Below are positions 1 to 8,198 of a stretch of DNA of 64,000 nucleotides, piece by piece. How positions within the stretch are numbered: the stretch's first letter is position 1; every line of letters begins with the position of its first letter. This stretch comes from Streptomyces viridochromogenes DSM 40736. GTDB taxonomy: Bacteria > Actinomycetota > Actinomycetes > Streptomycetales > Streptomycetaceae. The stretch covers positions 5,757,981-5,821,980 of the forward strand of contig NZ_GG657757.1 of the NCBI RefSeq assembly GCF_000158955.1, in the 5' to 3' direction. A program made the position numbers and the translations under genes. A model generated the notes under the pieces. The model did not search any database. It was given only the letters and a program-made list of their open reading frames with translations, and had not been told where the DNA came from.

Positions 1-229
1 GAGTGGGCCCGGGGCGTCGATCCGCGCCTGAGGGCATCGTGCACACAGACGGTCCCCGGAAATTTCCGATCAACCCACTACTCGTATCTCAGAAGTCGCC
101 GGGGACCTGGCCGGTGCCCGACAGGTACTCCGCGAGGGAGCCCTGTCGTGGTTGACCGGTCCTATTTACAATGATTACTCCGATTATGCGAGGTGGTCAA
201 AGGGTCCGGCGGGACCATCCCGCGCCGGC

Positions 230-1366
230 CTACTGCGGGGGAAGTTCGAAGCGCAGCAGTGCCCCGGCCTGGTGCGCGCGAAGTTCCGTCTCCGGCTCGA
301 TGTGCCGGACCTCGCCGCCGTCGTCGATGACGGTCTCGGTCAGTTCGTCGATGATGTCGGGGACCTCGCGCAGCGGCTCCCCGCAGAGCGGGCAGGTCTT
401 TCCCGAGCGCGCAAGCAGCCCGTCCCGGTCGCAGACGACGCCTGGGGCAACCGCATCCTCGTCCACCGCCAGCGTCCGGATCGCGGCCAGCGAGGCCGCC
501 CACAGCGTCTCGTCGAGCCCGACGGCGCCGGGCCGCCGGGCCGCCCTGGCTTCGAGGATCTCGCCGACGAGCTGTCGCTGCTCCTGGTGTGCGTGGTCGG
601 AGACGAGCTCCCGCACCTTCTGCTTGATGTCCGCGGGCGTGGCGGTCTCGCGGTCGACGGTGAAGCTGCCGATGAGCCGGTCCCGCAGTTCGCGCGGGAG
701 AAATTCGATGAAGACCGGTACCTCATGAGAGTGGCCGCCGACGACGAGCAGGTCGAAGCGCCCGGTCCCGAACAGCTGCTTCAGCTCGCCGATGAGCCGC
801 CGGTAGTGCCGTTTGCTGAGCTCGTCGGCCTTGTTGCGGACCCGGTCCTCGGCGAGCCCCGCGGCGTAATTGGGCTTGCGCAGCGTACGGTCGCGGATCG
901 TCTCCAGCTCCCGGGCCTCGTCGATGTAGTGCTCCCAGACCTGGCCGGTCCCCTTGTCCACGATGACCGCGCAGGTGCGGTAGTACTCGTCGAGCACGCC
1001 GAGCATCGGACGGACGTACGGATCGGCGTCCACCACGATGCGTTCGCGGGTGCTTCGCGGCAGCCACACCTGCTCGTAGACGCCGTTGCCGCTGCAGGAG
1101 AAGACGGCGACAGCGCCCGGTCTGTGGGGCTCCTCCTCGAGCGATTTCCCGATCTTCGCGATGTCGTCGCGGAGCGAGAGCCGCGCGGCGTGCTCAAGTG
1201 AGCGATCCTCCGCGAGGGGCCGGATGCGGTCCAGCAGGCTCGCCACCCGGGTCAGGAGCGCGCGGTGGCCCGTCCTGTCCGGTTCCGCGGGGATGTAGAG
1301 CGAGACCAACGGAAGTCCGTTTCCGTCCAGCCGGAGAATTCGATCGACCTGGTCTTGCGTGATCAT
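230..1366 (-). CDS. Bacterial archaeo-eukaryotic release factor-like (baeRF/Vms1-type) protein
   Basis: Predicted soluble protein of 378 residues. The ATG at 1366 is chosen because a GAGGAG ribosome binding site lies just upstream and the sequence further upstream is not protein-like. The middle part has the alternating charged helices and the GGHSHEVPVF segment (about residue 215) found in bacterial eRF1/Vms1-like proteins. A CPLCGEPL zinc-knuckle-like motif sits near residue 335, followed by a conserved tail. Relatives are thought to act on peptidyl-tRNA or stalled ribosomes, but no function is shown for this branch, and a canonical GGQ is not seen. It appears monocistronic. The family assignment rests on remembered motifs and is moderately sure; a plain conserved hypothetical call would also be fair. 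Confidence 0.65.
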   Translation of the reverse strand: MITQDQVDRILRLDGNGLPLVSLYIPAEPDRTGHRALLTRVASLLDRIRPLAEDRSLEHAARLSLRDDIAKIGKSLEEEPHRPGAVAVFSCSGNGVYEQVWLPRSTRERIVVDADPYVRPMLGVLDEYYRTCAVIVDKGTGQVWEHYIDEARELETIRDRTLRKPNYAAGLAEDRVRNKADELSKRHYRRLIGELKQLFGTGRFDLLVVGGHSHEVPVFIEFLPRELRDRLIGSFTVDRETATPADIKQKVRELVSDHAHQEQRQLVGEILEARAARRPGAVGLDETLWAASLAAIRTLAVDEDAVAPGVVCDRDGLLARSGKTCPLCGEPLREVPDIIDELTETVIDDGGEVRHIEPETELRAHQAGALLRFELPPQ

Positions 1367-1488
1367 CACCGCTCCTCGCGCTCCGAGCCTCGCTCCGCCC
1401 CGTTCCAGGTAACGCGGTGGGCGCGGGAGCAGCAACCGCAGCGTGACTCCGTTCAGTCACTCCGGGCCGCCCGCGCCGGGCGGGTCAG

Positions 1489-1532
1489 GCGCCACCAGGC
1501 CCGGGCGGGGGATTCCCCGGGCCTGGTGGCGC
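1489..1532. terminator. Perfect 17-bp hairpin
   Basis: Two perfect 17-nt arms (1489-1505 and 1516-1532, core GCCACCAGGCCCGGG) flank a 10-nt loop. It looks like a strong GC-rich actinobacterial terminator, but no recognised gene ends here: the gene on its left starts leftward at 1366. It would stop leftward transcripts arising in the 1,533-1,953 spacer, or rightward ones from upstream. No T tract follows. Confidence 0.6.
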
Positions 1533-1756
1533 GCGGCCGTCCTGCACTCCGGGCGCAGTACGCCCGATCCACAACGGCCTCTGAGTCGACGAGTTCCCGA
1601 TCTTCACTCCCTCGGGTGAGCCTGGTCCCCATCCGTCAGTGACATGCCCAGATCAACGTCCACTGATCCAGACGAAAGTCTGCTTCAGGGCGGGCGCTCA
1701 ACTGCCCATTCGATGCGTGGGGCTTCCGAGGTGACTGCGCAGAAGCAAAGACAGGG

Positions 1757-1873
1757 TCAAGCCGCCCTCGCGAACCCGTGCTTCTCCGGGAACCGCAGTC
1801 CGTCCTCGTTGCGGGAGAGGACAACGGTCTCGATCGCCTTGGAAGTCCCCACAAACCGCTGCGAACTGCGTTA
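1757..1873 (-). pseudogene. Possible GNAT acetyltransferase C-terminal remnant
   Basis: The spacer from 1,533 to 1,953 is less GC-rich than its neighbours and holds no intact gene that I can support. One minus-strand reading frame between a TAA (1871-1873) and a TGA (1757-1759) gives a protein-like stretch ending GLRFPEKHGFARA. That resembles the RFYEKHGF end of GNAT acetyltransferases. The rest of such a domain is absent, so it is at best a decayed fragment. A random coincidence is possible. Confidence 0.25.
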
Positions 1874-1953
1874 ACACGCAGGCAACTTCGCTGACCCGGT
1901 CCCGATATACGGACACGTCAGGCTGATCAGCGTACGGCCGTGCGGGTGCCGTA

Positions 1954-1989
1954 GACGGGCCGGGGCGCGCCATGTCGCCCCGGCCCGTC
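1954..1989 (-). terminator. Terminator hairpin of the S9 peptidase gene
   Basis: Perfect 14-bp arms (1954-1967 and 1976-1989, GACGGGCCGGGGCG) with an 8-nt loop, 27 bp past the stop of the minus-strand peptidase gene at 2016. There is no clear T tract, as is usual in Streptomyces. Confidence 0.8.
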
Positions 1990-2015
1990 GCCGTGTCCGG
2001 GAACCGGCCGGCCGG

Positions 2016-4139
2016 TCAGGAACCGGTGAGGCCCAGGGAACGCTTCAGGAAGTCGACCTGGAGGAGCAGCAGGTTCTCCGCGACCTGTTCCTGCGGGGTG
2101 ATGTGGGTGACCCCGGACAGGGGCAGCACCTCGTGCGGGCGGCCGGCGGCCAGGAGGGCCGAGGAGAGGCGCAGGGCGTGGGCGACGACCACGTTGTCGT
2201 CGGCGAGACCGTGCACGACCATCAGGGGGCGGTGCGGCTCGGCGGGGGAGGACAGCCCGTCGGCGGTCACCAGAGAGCTCCCGGCGTACGACTCCGGGTG
2301 CCGCGCCGGGTCGCCGAGGTAGCGCTCCGTGTAGTGCGTGTCGTAGAGACGCCAGTCCGTCACCGGCGCCCCCGCGATCCCGGCGTGGAAGACGTCCGGC
2401 CGGCGCAGCACCGCGAGGCCCGCCAGCCAGCCGCCGAAGGACCAGCCGCGGATCGCCACCCGGTTCAGATCCAGCGGATACCGCTTCGCGAGGTCCTGCA
2501 AGGCCTCCACCTGGTCGTCCAGGGACAGGGTGAAGTCGTGGTGGATCCCCTTCTCCCAGGCGGGTGAGCGGCCCGGTGTGCCCCGGCCGTCCGCGACGAT
2601 CACCGCGAACCCCTGGTCCGCGAACCACTGCGAGGTGAGGTACGGGTTGTGGGCCGCGAGCACCCGCTGGCCGTGCGGCCCGCCGTACGGGTCCATCAGC
2701 ACCGGCAGGGGGGTGTCACCGGCGTAGTCCCGAGGCATAAGCACGGCGCACGGGATGCGGCGTGCGCCCCCCTCGGTGAGCGTCACGCGGGGGGACATAC
2801 CGGGGTCTTCGGCATATGAGGGGACAGTCGCGATCGCCTTTCCGCCACGCAGGACCCGCACCCGCGAACCTGGCCGATCCAGCGTCGCCGAGACCAGGAC
2901 GATCACGCCCCCGGCGCGCACCGCCGCGTGCACGCCCGGCTCCTGCGACACCCGCTCCACGCCCAGCTCGTTGACCCGGTACACATGTACCTGGCCCGTC
3001 TCCGCCTCCGCGGCCTCCTCGCCCGCCGACGCCGAGACCAGCACGTCGTGGTCGGAGACGTCCAGCACGGCCCGGACGTGCAACTGCGCTCCCGTGAGCG
3101 GCCGGTCCCCGACCGCCAGCACCCGCGCACCGCCCTCGTCCGCGATCCGGACCAGCTGCCCCGCCGGACTCCAGCACGGCACCCCGGGGAAAAGATCAAG
3201 CCAAGTTCGATCTTCGTCGGCGTGCACCATCCGCGTCGCGCCCGACTCCGGATCCACCGCCAGGATCAGCTGACCGCGCTGGTCGCGCGCCTGTACGAGC
3301 AGCAGCGGCGCGCCCGCCGCTGACCAGTGCACACGCGCCAGATACGGGTACCGCGCCCGGTCCCAGGCGACCTCCGTGCGCATCCCGTCCAGGCCGATGA
3401 CGAACAGCCGTACGTCCGCGTTGCCCGTGCCCGCCGCCGGGTACGCCACCCGCTGCGGCTCGCGTTCCGGGTGCGCCGGGTCGGAGATCCACCACCGCTG
3501 CACCGGCGTGTCGTCCACGCGTGCCACGAGCAGCCGGTCCGACTCAGGGGCCCACCAGAAGCCGCGCGACCGGTCCATCTCCTCGGCCGCGATGAACTCG
3601 GCCAGTCCATATGAGACATTCTCGGAATCCGGCTCGGCGAGCGCCCGGTCGCCGTCCCCCTCGGCGCCCACGACGCGCAGGGCACCCTGGGCGACGTAGG
3701 CGATGTGCCGCCCGTCGGGCGCCGGACGCGGGTCGATCACCGGCCCCGGAGCGGGCAGTTCACGCGCCGTCCCGGCCTGCAGCTCGGCCGCGAAAAGCCG
3801 CCCTGACAAGGCGAAAGAGGCCAACTCGACAGCCTTGTCGGTGGCGTACCCGACGATGCCGGCCCCGCCCTCGCGACTGCGTTCTCGCCGGGCGCGTTCC
3901 TCGGGCGAGAGGTCCTCCGAGGCACCGCCCAGCAAGCTGCGCGGGTCGGCGGCGACGCGCTCGCGGCCCTGCTCCGTGTCGAGGACCCACAGCGAACTCG
4001 CCCGGTCCGTACCGGAACCAGAGCGAAGGAACACGACTCGTGAACCGTCGGGCGCCACAGTGAACGAACGCGGCGCGCCGAGCGTGAAGCGCTGGGTACG
4101 GGCGTGCCGTCGGGGGAAGGAGTCAGGCTCGGTCGTCAT
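2016..4139 (-). CDS. Prolyl oligopeptidase family (S9B, dipeptidyl peptidase IV-like) serine peptidase
   Basis: Encodes 707 residues: an N-terminal beta-propeller (roughly 1-450) and a C-terminal alpha/beta-hydrolase catalytic domain. The nucleophile motif GWSFGGW is near residue 565, with Asp in GLADDNV (about 638) and His in GVTHIT (about 672) completing the triad. The propeller carries the AEEMDR double-Glu motif that in DPP IV enzymes grips the free N-terminus of the substrate. It therefore probably removes N-terminal dipeptides, in the cytoplasm because no signal peptide is seen. The ATG at 4139 (MTTEPDSF) is preferred: the open frame continues upstream but is not protein-like there. Length fits the family. 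The gene stands alone, divergent from the small membrane gene at 4316. Confidence 0.93.
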   Translation of the reverse strand: MTTEPDSFPRRHARTQRFTLGAPRSFTVAPDGSRVVFLRSGSGTDRASSLWVLDTEQGRERVAADPRSLLGGASEDLSPEERARRERSREGGAGIVGYATDKAVELASFALSGRLFAAELQAGTARELPAPGPVIDPRPAPDGRHIAYVAQGALRVVGAEGDGDRALAEPDSENVSYGLAEFIAAEEMDRSRGFWWAPESDRLLVARVDDTPVQRWWISDPAHPEREPQRVAYPAAGTGNADVRLFVIGLDGMRTEVAWDRARYPYLARVHWSAAGAPLLLVQARDQRGQLILAVDPESGATRMVHADEDRTWLDLFPGVPCWSPAGQLVRIADEGGARVLAVGDRPLTGAQLHVRAVLDVSDHDVLVSASAGEEAAEAETGQVHVYRVNELGVERVSQEPGVHAAVRAGGVIVLVSATLDRPGSRVRVLRGGKAIATVPSYAEDPGMSPRVTLTEGGARRIPCAVLMPRDYAGDTPLPVLMDPYGGPHGQRVLAAHNPYLTSQWFADQGFAVIVADGRGTPGRSPAWEKGIHHDFTLSLDDQVEALQDLAKRYPLDLNRVAIRGWSFGGWLAGLAVLRRPDVFHAGIAGAPVTDWRLYDTHYTERYLGDPARHPESYAGSSLVTADGLSSPAEPHRPLMVVHGLADDNVVVAHALRLSSALLAAGRPHEVLPLSGVTHITPQEQVAENLLLLQVDFLKRSLGLTGS

Positions 4140-4315
4140 GCCCTGACCATATTGGCCATGCGCCCCCTTGTGCGGCCATGCGCCGATCGATGCGCACGGA
4201 CGGATAGTTATGATCAATGTCGCATAGTGGGTATGAACCTGCTGGCTGCTGTACGGATTTAATGCCCCCATAGTCCGACCCCCGCGCCCCTGTGGATCTT
4301 TGGAGGTGAACCGCC

Positions 4316-4510
4316 GTGGCACTCTCGATTTCGGCGGTGGTGCTGCTGGCGATCATCGTCTTCCTGCTGATCAAGAAATCAGGACTGAAGGCGGGTCATG
4401 CGATCGTCTGCATGCTGCTCGGCTTCTACCTCGCCTCCTCGACCGTCGCTCCCACGATCAGCGAGCTGACGACGAACATCGCGGGCATGATCGGCAGCAT
4501 CAAGTTCTGA
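4316..4510 (+). CDS. Small conserved membrane protein
   Basis: A 64-residue protein starting at GTG, with a strong GGAGGTGAA ribosome binding site 7 nt upstream. There are two hydrophobic segments: residues 3-18 followed by KKSG, and about 29-46. The C-terminal third (TISELTTNIAGMIGSI) looks amphipathic. It resembles small two-helix membrane proteins common in Streptomyces, some next to phage-tail-like or gas-vesicle loci, but nothing here identifies a partner. Codon use is typical for the genome, so it is very probably real. Function unknown. Confidence 0.8.
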   Translation: MALSISAVVLLAIIVFLLIKKSGLKAGHAIVCMLLGFYLASSTVAPTISELTTNIAGMIGSIKF

Positions 4511-4579
4511 GCGCCGTGGCTTCCGGCCGAGAGCCCGGGGACCCGGGGCCCCCGGCCGGAGCACATGCCTCGTTTCGCC

Positions 4580-4789
4580 TCAGGACCCGACCGCGTACGG
4601 CACGAAGTCGGCCCACGCGGCAGGGGTGAAGGCCAGTCGGGGACCCTCGACGTTCTTCGAGTCACGGAGGTGGACGGTGCCGGGCTGGGTGGCGAGCTCT
4701 ACGCACGAGTCGCCCTCACTGCTGCTGCTGTAGCTGCTCTTGAACCACGCCAGCTCGGATGCGCCCCCGGACGAGATCTTGCGGCTCAT
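4580..4789 (-). CDS. DUF397 domain protein (BldB/WhiJ-partner family)
   Basis: A 69-residue acidic protein. It has the signature order of DUF397 proteins: W-FKSSYSS, then GDSCVELA, then VHLRDSKN and a FTPAAWADFV end. The start ATG (4789) overlaps the stop of the upstream Xre gene (4786-4788), so the two are translationally coupled. In Streptomyces such small proteins are encoded beside WhiJ-like DNA-binding proteins and are thought to bind them and modulate repression of developmental or antibiotic genes. That role is inferred from the family and neighbours. Confidence 0.93.
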   Translation of the reverse strand: MSRKISSGGASELAWFKSSYSSSSEGDSCVELATQPGTVHLRDSKNVEGPRLAFTPAAWADFVPYAVGS

Positions 4790-5670
4790 GTCTCCCCCAG
4801 CAGTTGCTCGATGAATGAGGCCGACTCACGCGGCGTGAGGGCCTGCGCCCGGATGATGCCATACCGGAGTTCCAGGATACGGAGCTGCCTGGGCTCGGAC
4901 ACCGGTCGGCCGTTGGCGACCGCCGGCGAGCGTCCCACCATGGAGCCGTCGTCGAACTTCAGCACCTCGATTCCGCCTGCCAGACCGGCGTGCTCCTCCC
5001 GGTCCATCGGCATCACTTGCAGCTCGACGTTGCGCAACTGCCCGACCTCCAGCAGGTGTTCGAGTTGCTGTCGCAGCCGTGTCCTTCCTCCCAGAGGGCG
5101 CCGAAGTGCCCATTCCTCCAGGACGAAGCTGAGTTCAGGCGCTGGGTCCCGCTCGAAGACGGCCTTGCGGGCCACGCGCGCGGAGATGAACCGCTCCACT
5201 TCCTCCGCCGAGTAGGCGGGGCGCCTCATGAGGAGCAGTCCGCGCGCGTAATCAGGCGTCTGCAACAGCCCGTGGACGTTCAGCGGATCGTAGAGCTGAA
5301 GCTCCACCGCCCGAGCCTCCAGCTGCGCCAGGTCCCGCACCTTCTTCGGGTACCTGACCCTCCTCACGTCCTCCTTCATCGCCGCGACAAGCCCCCCGGC
5401 GCACAGCACCTCGTCCGCCGTGTCCAGATACTCGGGCCGGGGGATCCGCTTGCCGCTCTCGATCTTGTAGACGAGGTCCTCGCCGTACCCGACCGCCAGG
5501 GCGAAGTCGCCGACCCGGATGCCGGCCGCTTCCCGGCGGAGCCTCAACTGCCGCCCCACGGTGGCCACCACCGCGAGCGCCCAGTCGTCGTCCGGGTCCA
5601 CCTCCCAGCCCGGCTCCTCCGTCTGCTCCGCCTCGGTCCTGACCCGCACAGCCTCACCGTTCACCGACAT
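4786..5670 (-). CDS. WhiJ-like Xre-family regulator with DUF5753 domain
   Basis: 294 residues. A helix-turn-helix of the Xre/Cro type lies around residues 35-90 (LRLRREAAGIRVGDFALAVG, then YKIESGKRIP). It is followed by a DUF5753 domain (about 110-285) opening with LYDPLNVHGLLQTPDYA. ATG at 5670 is chosen over the longer open frame because an AAGGAGGGG ribosome binding site lies 6 nt upstream. It forms an operon with the DUF397 gene and is divergent from the HATPase-domain gene at 5825. This arrangement is the WhiJ-like cluster repeated many times in Streptomyces genomes, where the regulator typically represses until its partner signals. Targets are unknown. Confidence 0.93.
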   Translation of the reverse strand: MSVNGEAVRVRTEAEQTEEPGWEVDPDDDWALAVVATVGRQLRLRREAAGIRVGDFALAVGYGEDLVYKIESGKRIPRPEYLDTADEVLCAGGLVAAMKEDVRRVRYPKKVRDLAQLEARAVELQLYDPLNVHGLLQTPDYARGLLLMRRPAYSAEEVERFISARVARKAVFERDPAPELSFVLEEWALRRPLGGRTRLRQQLEHLLEVGQLRNVELQVMPMDREEHAGLAGGIEVLKFDDGSMVGRSPAVANGRPVSEPRQLRILELRYGIIRAQALTPRESASFIEQLLGET

Positions 5671-5727
5671 GCGCGCCCCTCCTTGGTGCCGCCTCGTACC
5701 GTCGCGCCCCGCCCGCCGGGACCGCCT

Positions 5728-5776
5728 GGACAGTCCGGACAGCACCGGACAAGCCCTGGACGGTAGCTCTACGTAG
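5728..5776. promoter_or_regulatory. Phased GGAC direct repeats and CTACGTAG palindrome in a divergent promoter region
   Basis: Four GGAC elements (5728, 5737, 5747, 5758) are spaced 9-11 bp apart, so they lie on one face of the helix. A perfect 8-bp palindrome, CTACGTAG, follows at 5769-5776. All lie in the 154-bp gap between the WhiJ-like regulator and the HATPase gene, where an autoregulatory operator would be expected. The sequence is plain; the binding role is inferred. Confidence 0.45.
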
Positions 5777-5824
5777 CGGGGCAATCACGCATCACGGTAC
5801 GACCGGTCGGCCACGCTGAGTGAC

Positions 5825-6307
5825 GTGAATCAGGAAACTCAGAAATCCGCCGAGCCCGGGACGCGCCCCGGTTCCGGCGGCGAGGTACGCAACTTCACCG
5901 TGCTGCTGTCGTCCACTCCGCGCGGTGCCCGTCTCGCCCGCCTGCTCACCGTGGACGCGCTCCGGAGCTGGGGGCTCCCGCACGAGAGGGCGAGCCACGT
6001 CGTCGCCGAACTGGCCGCCAACGCGGCCACCCACGGCCGTCTGCCCGGCCGCAGCTTCCGCGTGACCCTCTACGTGGTCGGCGCCACGCTCCGTATCGAG
6101 GTCACCGACGCGCGCGGCGACCGGCTGCCCGTGCTCCGAGCCGCCGGTGACGTGGCCGAGTCGGGCCGGGGCCTGCTGCTCGTAGAGGCGCTGGCCGACC
6201 GCTGGGGTGTGACCGAAGGGCGTTTCCCGCGCAAGACCGTCTGGGCCGAACTGGCCTTCACGCCGCCGGAACCCGTGCCCTCGCGCTCCGGTGCCGTCGG
6301 CGACTGA
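5825..6307 (+). CDS. ATP-binding anti-sigma-factor-like (HATPase_c) protein
   Basis: 160 residues starting at GTG (MNQETQKSAEPG). The single GHKL ATPase domain is of the RsbW/SpoIIAB type: the N-box is ELAANAATHG (about residue 60), then EVTDARGDRLP, then the lid GRGLLLVEALADRWG. It has no kinase dimerisation domain, so it is either a serine kinase/anti-sigma factor or the AbaA-like third member that accompanies WhiJ-like clusters. Its divergent position beside the Xre/DUF397 pair supports the latter. A short basic-acidic tail follows the domain. Confidence 0.88.
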   Translation: MNQETQKSAEPGTRPGSGGEVRNFTVLLSSTPRGARLARLLTVDALRSWGLPHERASHVVAELAANAATHGRLPGRSFRVTLYVVGATLRIEVTDARGDRLPVLRAAGDVAESGRGLLLVEALADRWGVTEGRFPRKTVWAELAFTPPEPVPSRSGAVGD

Positions 6308-6536
6308 AAGGCGAAGAACCCCCGAGGGAAAGAACCCCTGCCAAGCCCCACCCCTCCCGCCCGCGTCCCGTGCTCACTCGCGCGGGTGAACCTCCCCGGA
6401 CCGGCTGGATTTCGCGGCCCTCGAGGCCCGACGCTCAGCCCAACGCACCACCACAACCGCAGACATGCGACGGCCCCCGCCGGGACGGCAATCCCAGTGC
6501 GAGGGCCTGACCACCGAGGAAGATAGAGGCTTCCCG

Positions 6537-7479
6537 ATGGGTACCCAGGACCCTAGCGTGCCCCCGCACGCCCAGACCCGCGTTGCGGGCAACAAGCACC
6601 CGAACCGGCGGCCCGGCGCGGCCCACCGCACCGGCGGGCTCCAGCACGACAACACCCGCCACACCACCCGCTTCACGGTGATCGGCAATCACCTGGCCCA
6701 GCACGGGGAGCTCTCGCTCCTCGCCATCGGGCTCGGCACACATCTCCAGTCGCTGCCGAAAGGCGCCCCCGCCGACATCAAGACCCTCGCCGCCCGGTTC
6801 CCCGAGGGAGCCACCCGCATCGCCGCCGCCCTGCGCGAGCTGGAGGCCCACGGCTACCTGCGCCGCGAACGCGTCCGCACCGCCACCGGCCGCATCATCA
6901 CTCGCACGATCTCTTGCAACCAGCCGGCGTCAGCCCACCACCGTCCAGAAGCCCCCGCTGGGGCCGTACCGCAGCGGCGTGAGGCGTGCGAGGACAGCGG
7001 GACGCACCACGCCCCGACGGCACGTGAGAAGCGCGGGCGGAACGGGGCCGCGGCAACGCCCCGCAAGCCCCTCCCGGCCGTACCGACCCCCGCACACCCC
7101 GCCCCCGCGCTCCTCCAAGCCGCCACCGACCTCCTCGCGGACCTCCGCCGCCACGACTCCCGGGCTGCTCCTGTCCGCCTGCGACACCGCCCACCTCGCC
7201 CCGGCGTCGCCGCTGCTGGAGCGGGACGTCACCCCCGCAGCCGTACGCGGTGCCCTGACCGCCGACCTCCCGCCCGAGGGCGTACGCCGCCCGGTCGCCC
7301 TCCTGGCCCACCGCCTCGCCGCCCAGCTCCCGCCTCCGCCCCCGTTCCGGGCACCGGCCGGCCCGCAGCCGCCCCGGTACCCGATGCGGAACTGCGACGG
7401 CTGCGACCGCGCCTTCCGCTCCCCCGCCCCCAGCACGCACTGCCGCGACTGCCGCTCTGACCTCGAGGAGGCCGCCTAG
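6537..7479 (+). pseudogene. Frameshifted helix-turn-helix DNA-binding protein
   Basis: The frame from ATG 6537 (AGAGG ribosome binding site at 6525-6529) encodes a winged-helix-like N-terminal domain (HTTRFTVIGNHLAQHGELSL, PADIKTLAARFPEGATRIAAALRELEAHGYLRRER). The C-terminal half of this Streptomyces family (SACDTAHLAPA, PPEGVRRPVALLAHRLAA, then the CDGCDRAF...CRDC zinc-finger-like end) is in a different frame. Reading joins perfectly if one G is removed from the GGG run at 7162-7164 (expected HDSRLLLSACD). So it is either a one-base insertion that inactivated the gene or a sequence error. The N-terminal frame otherwise runs on into meaningless Arg/Pro-rich sequence to 7460. Role: probable regulator of unknown target. 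Confidence 0.75.
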
Positions 7480-7531
7480 CATGAACGTGACGATCCTTGC
7501 CCCTGGGCACAGACGACGAGGAGCGAGCGCC

Positions 7532-8149
7532 ATGGCCATCGCACCCGGTAACGCGCGGCGGGACGGCTCCCATCTGTACCGGTCCATGAGGGATGTCGTG
7601 CAGTCGATGGACGACACACTCCCCGGGAAGTTCGAAGTGACCAAGGAAGGAATCGTGCACGACATGATGTCGCCGGGGGGACCGCACGAGGTCACGGCCG
7701 CGCACGTCAGCCGCCGTCTGGAGAGAGTGATGCCGGACGAGATGCTGGCCCACAACGGCACGCCCGACGTGGAGGACGTCCCCGAGGGCATCATGCGGCA
7801 CCCGGACGTGATGGTGATCGCCTGGGCCGACCTAGACGTCGAAGGTTCGATCGACCCCCGTACGGTCGTCGCCGCCGTCGAGATCGTCTCCCGGTCCAAC
7901 CCGGAGAACGACTGGGTGGGCAAGATGCGCGACTACCCGCTGCTCGGCATTCCGATCTACGCGATCTTCGATCCTCGTACCGGCAGCGGCGCCGTCTTCA
8001 CCGACATTCACTCCACTCCGAGCGGCCCTCGCTACGCCGTGCGCAAGAACTTCGTCTACGGCGAGGACGTCACCATCGGTGAGTGGACCATCTCCACGAG
8101 CGGCCTGCCGCGCTACCAGGACGACGAGGTGCTCGACGCAGAGGGGTGA
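7532..8149 (+). CDS. Uma2 family (DUF820) endonuclease-fold protein
   Basis: 205 residues from ATG 7532, which has a GAGGAG site 8 nt upstream; an ATG at 7481 in the same frame lacks one. The restriction-endonuclease-like core is visible: HEVTAAHVSRRLE, then HPDVMVIAWADL (metal-binding Asp), then AAVEIVSRSNPENDWVGKMRDYPLLGIPIYAIFDP with the E-x-V-S and K pattern. This superfamily is abundant in actinobacteria and cyanobacteria. It is predicted to bind or cut nucleic acid, but almost none has a known function. It directly follows the frameshifted HTH gene; whether they cooperate is unknown. Confidence 0.9.
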   Translation: MAIAPGNARRDGSHLYRSMRDVVQSMDDTLPGKFEVTKEGIVHDMMSPGGPHEVTAAHVSRRLERVMPDEMLAHNGTPDVEDVPEGIMRHPDVMVIAWADLDVEGSIDPRTVVAAVEIVSRSNPENDWVGKMRDYPLLGIPIYAIFDPRTGSGAVFTDIHSTPSGPRYAVRKNFVYGEDVTIGEWTISTSGLPRYQDDEVLDAEG

Positions 8150-8198
8150 CGGGCCAGGGCGCGACGAACAGCGATCCGGGGCCTCGTAGGCTGGCCCC

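Noticed and set aside
89..199. Minus-strand fragment ending SLAEYLSGTGQVPGDF before a TGA at 89-91
   Set aside because: It reads somewhat like a protein C-terminus, but there is no start codon or upstream conserved sequence before an in-frame stop at 197-199.
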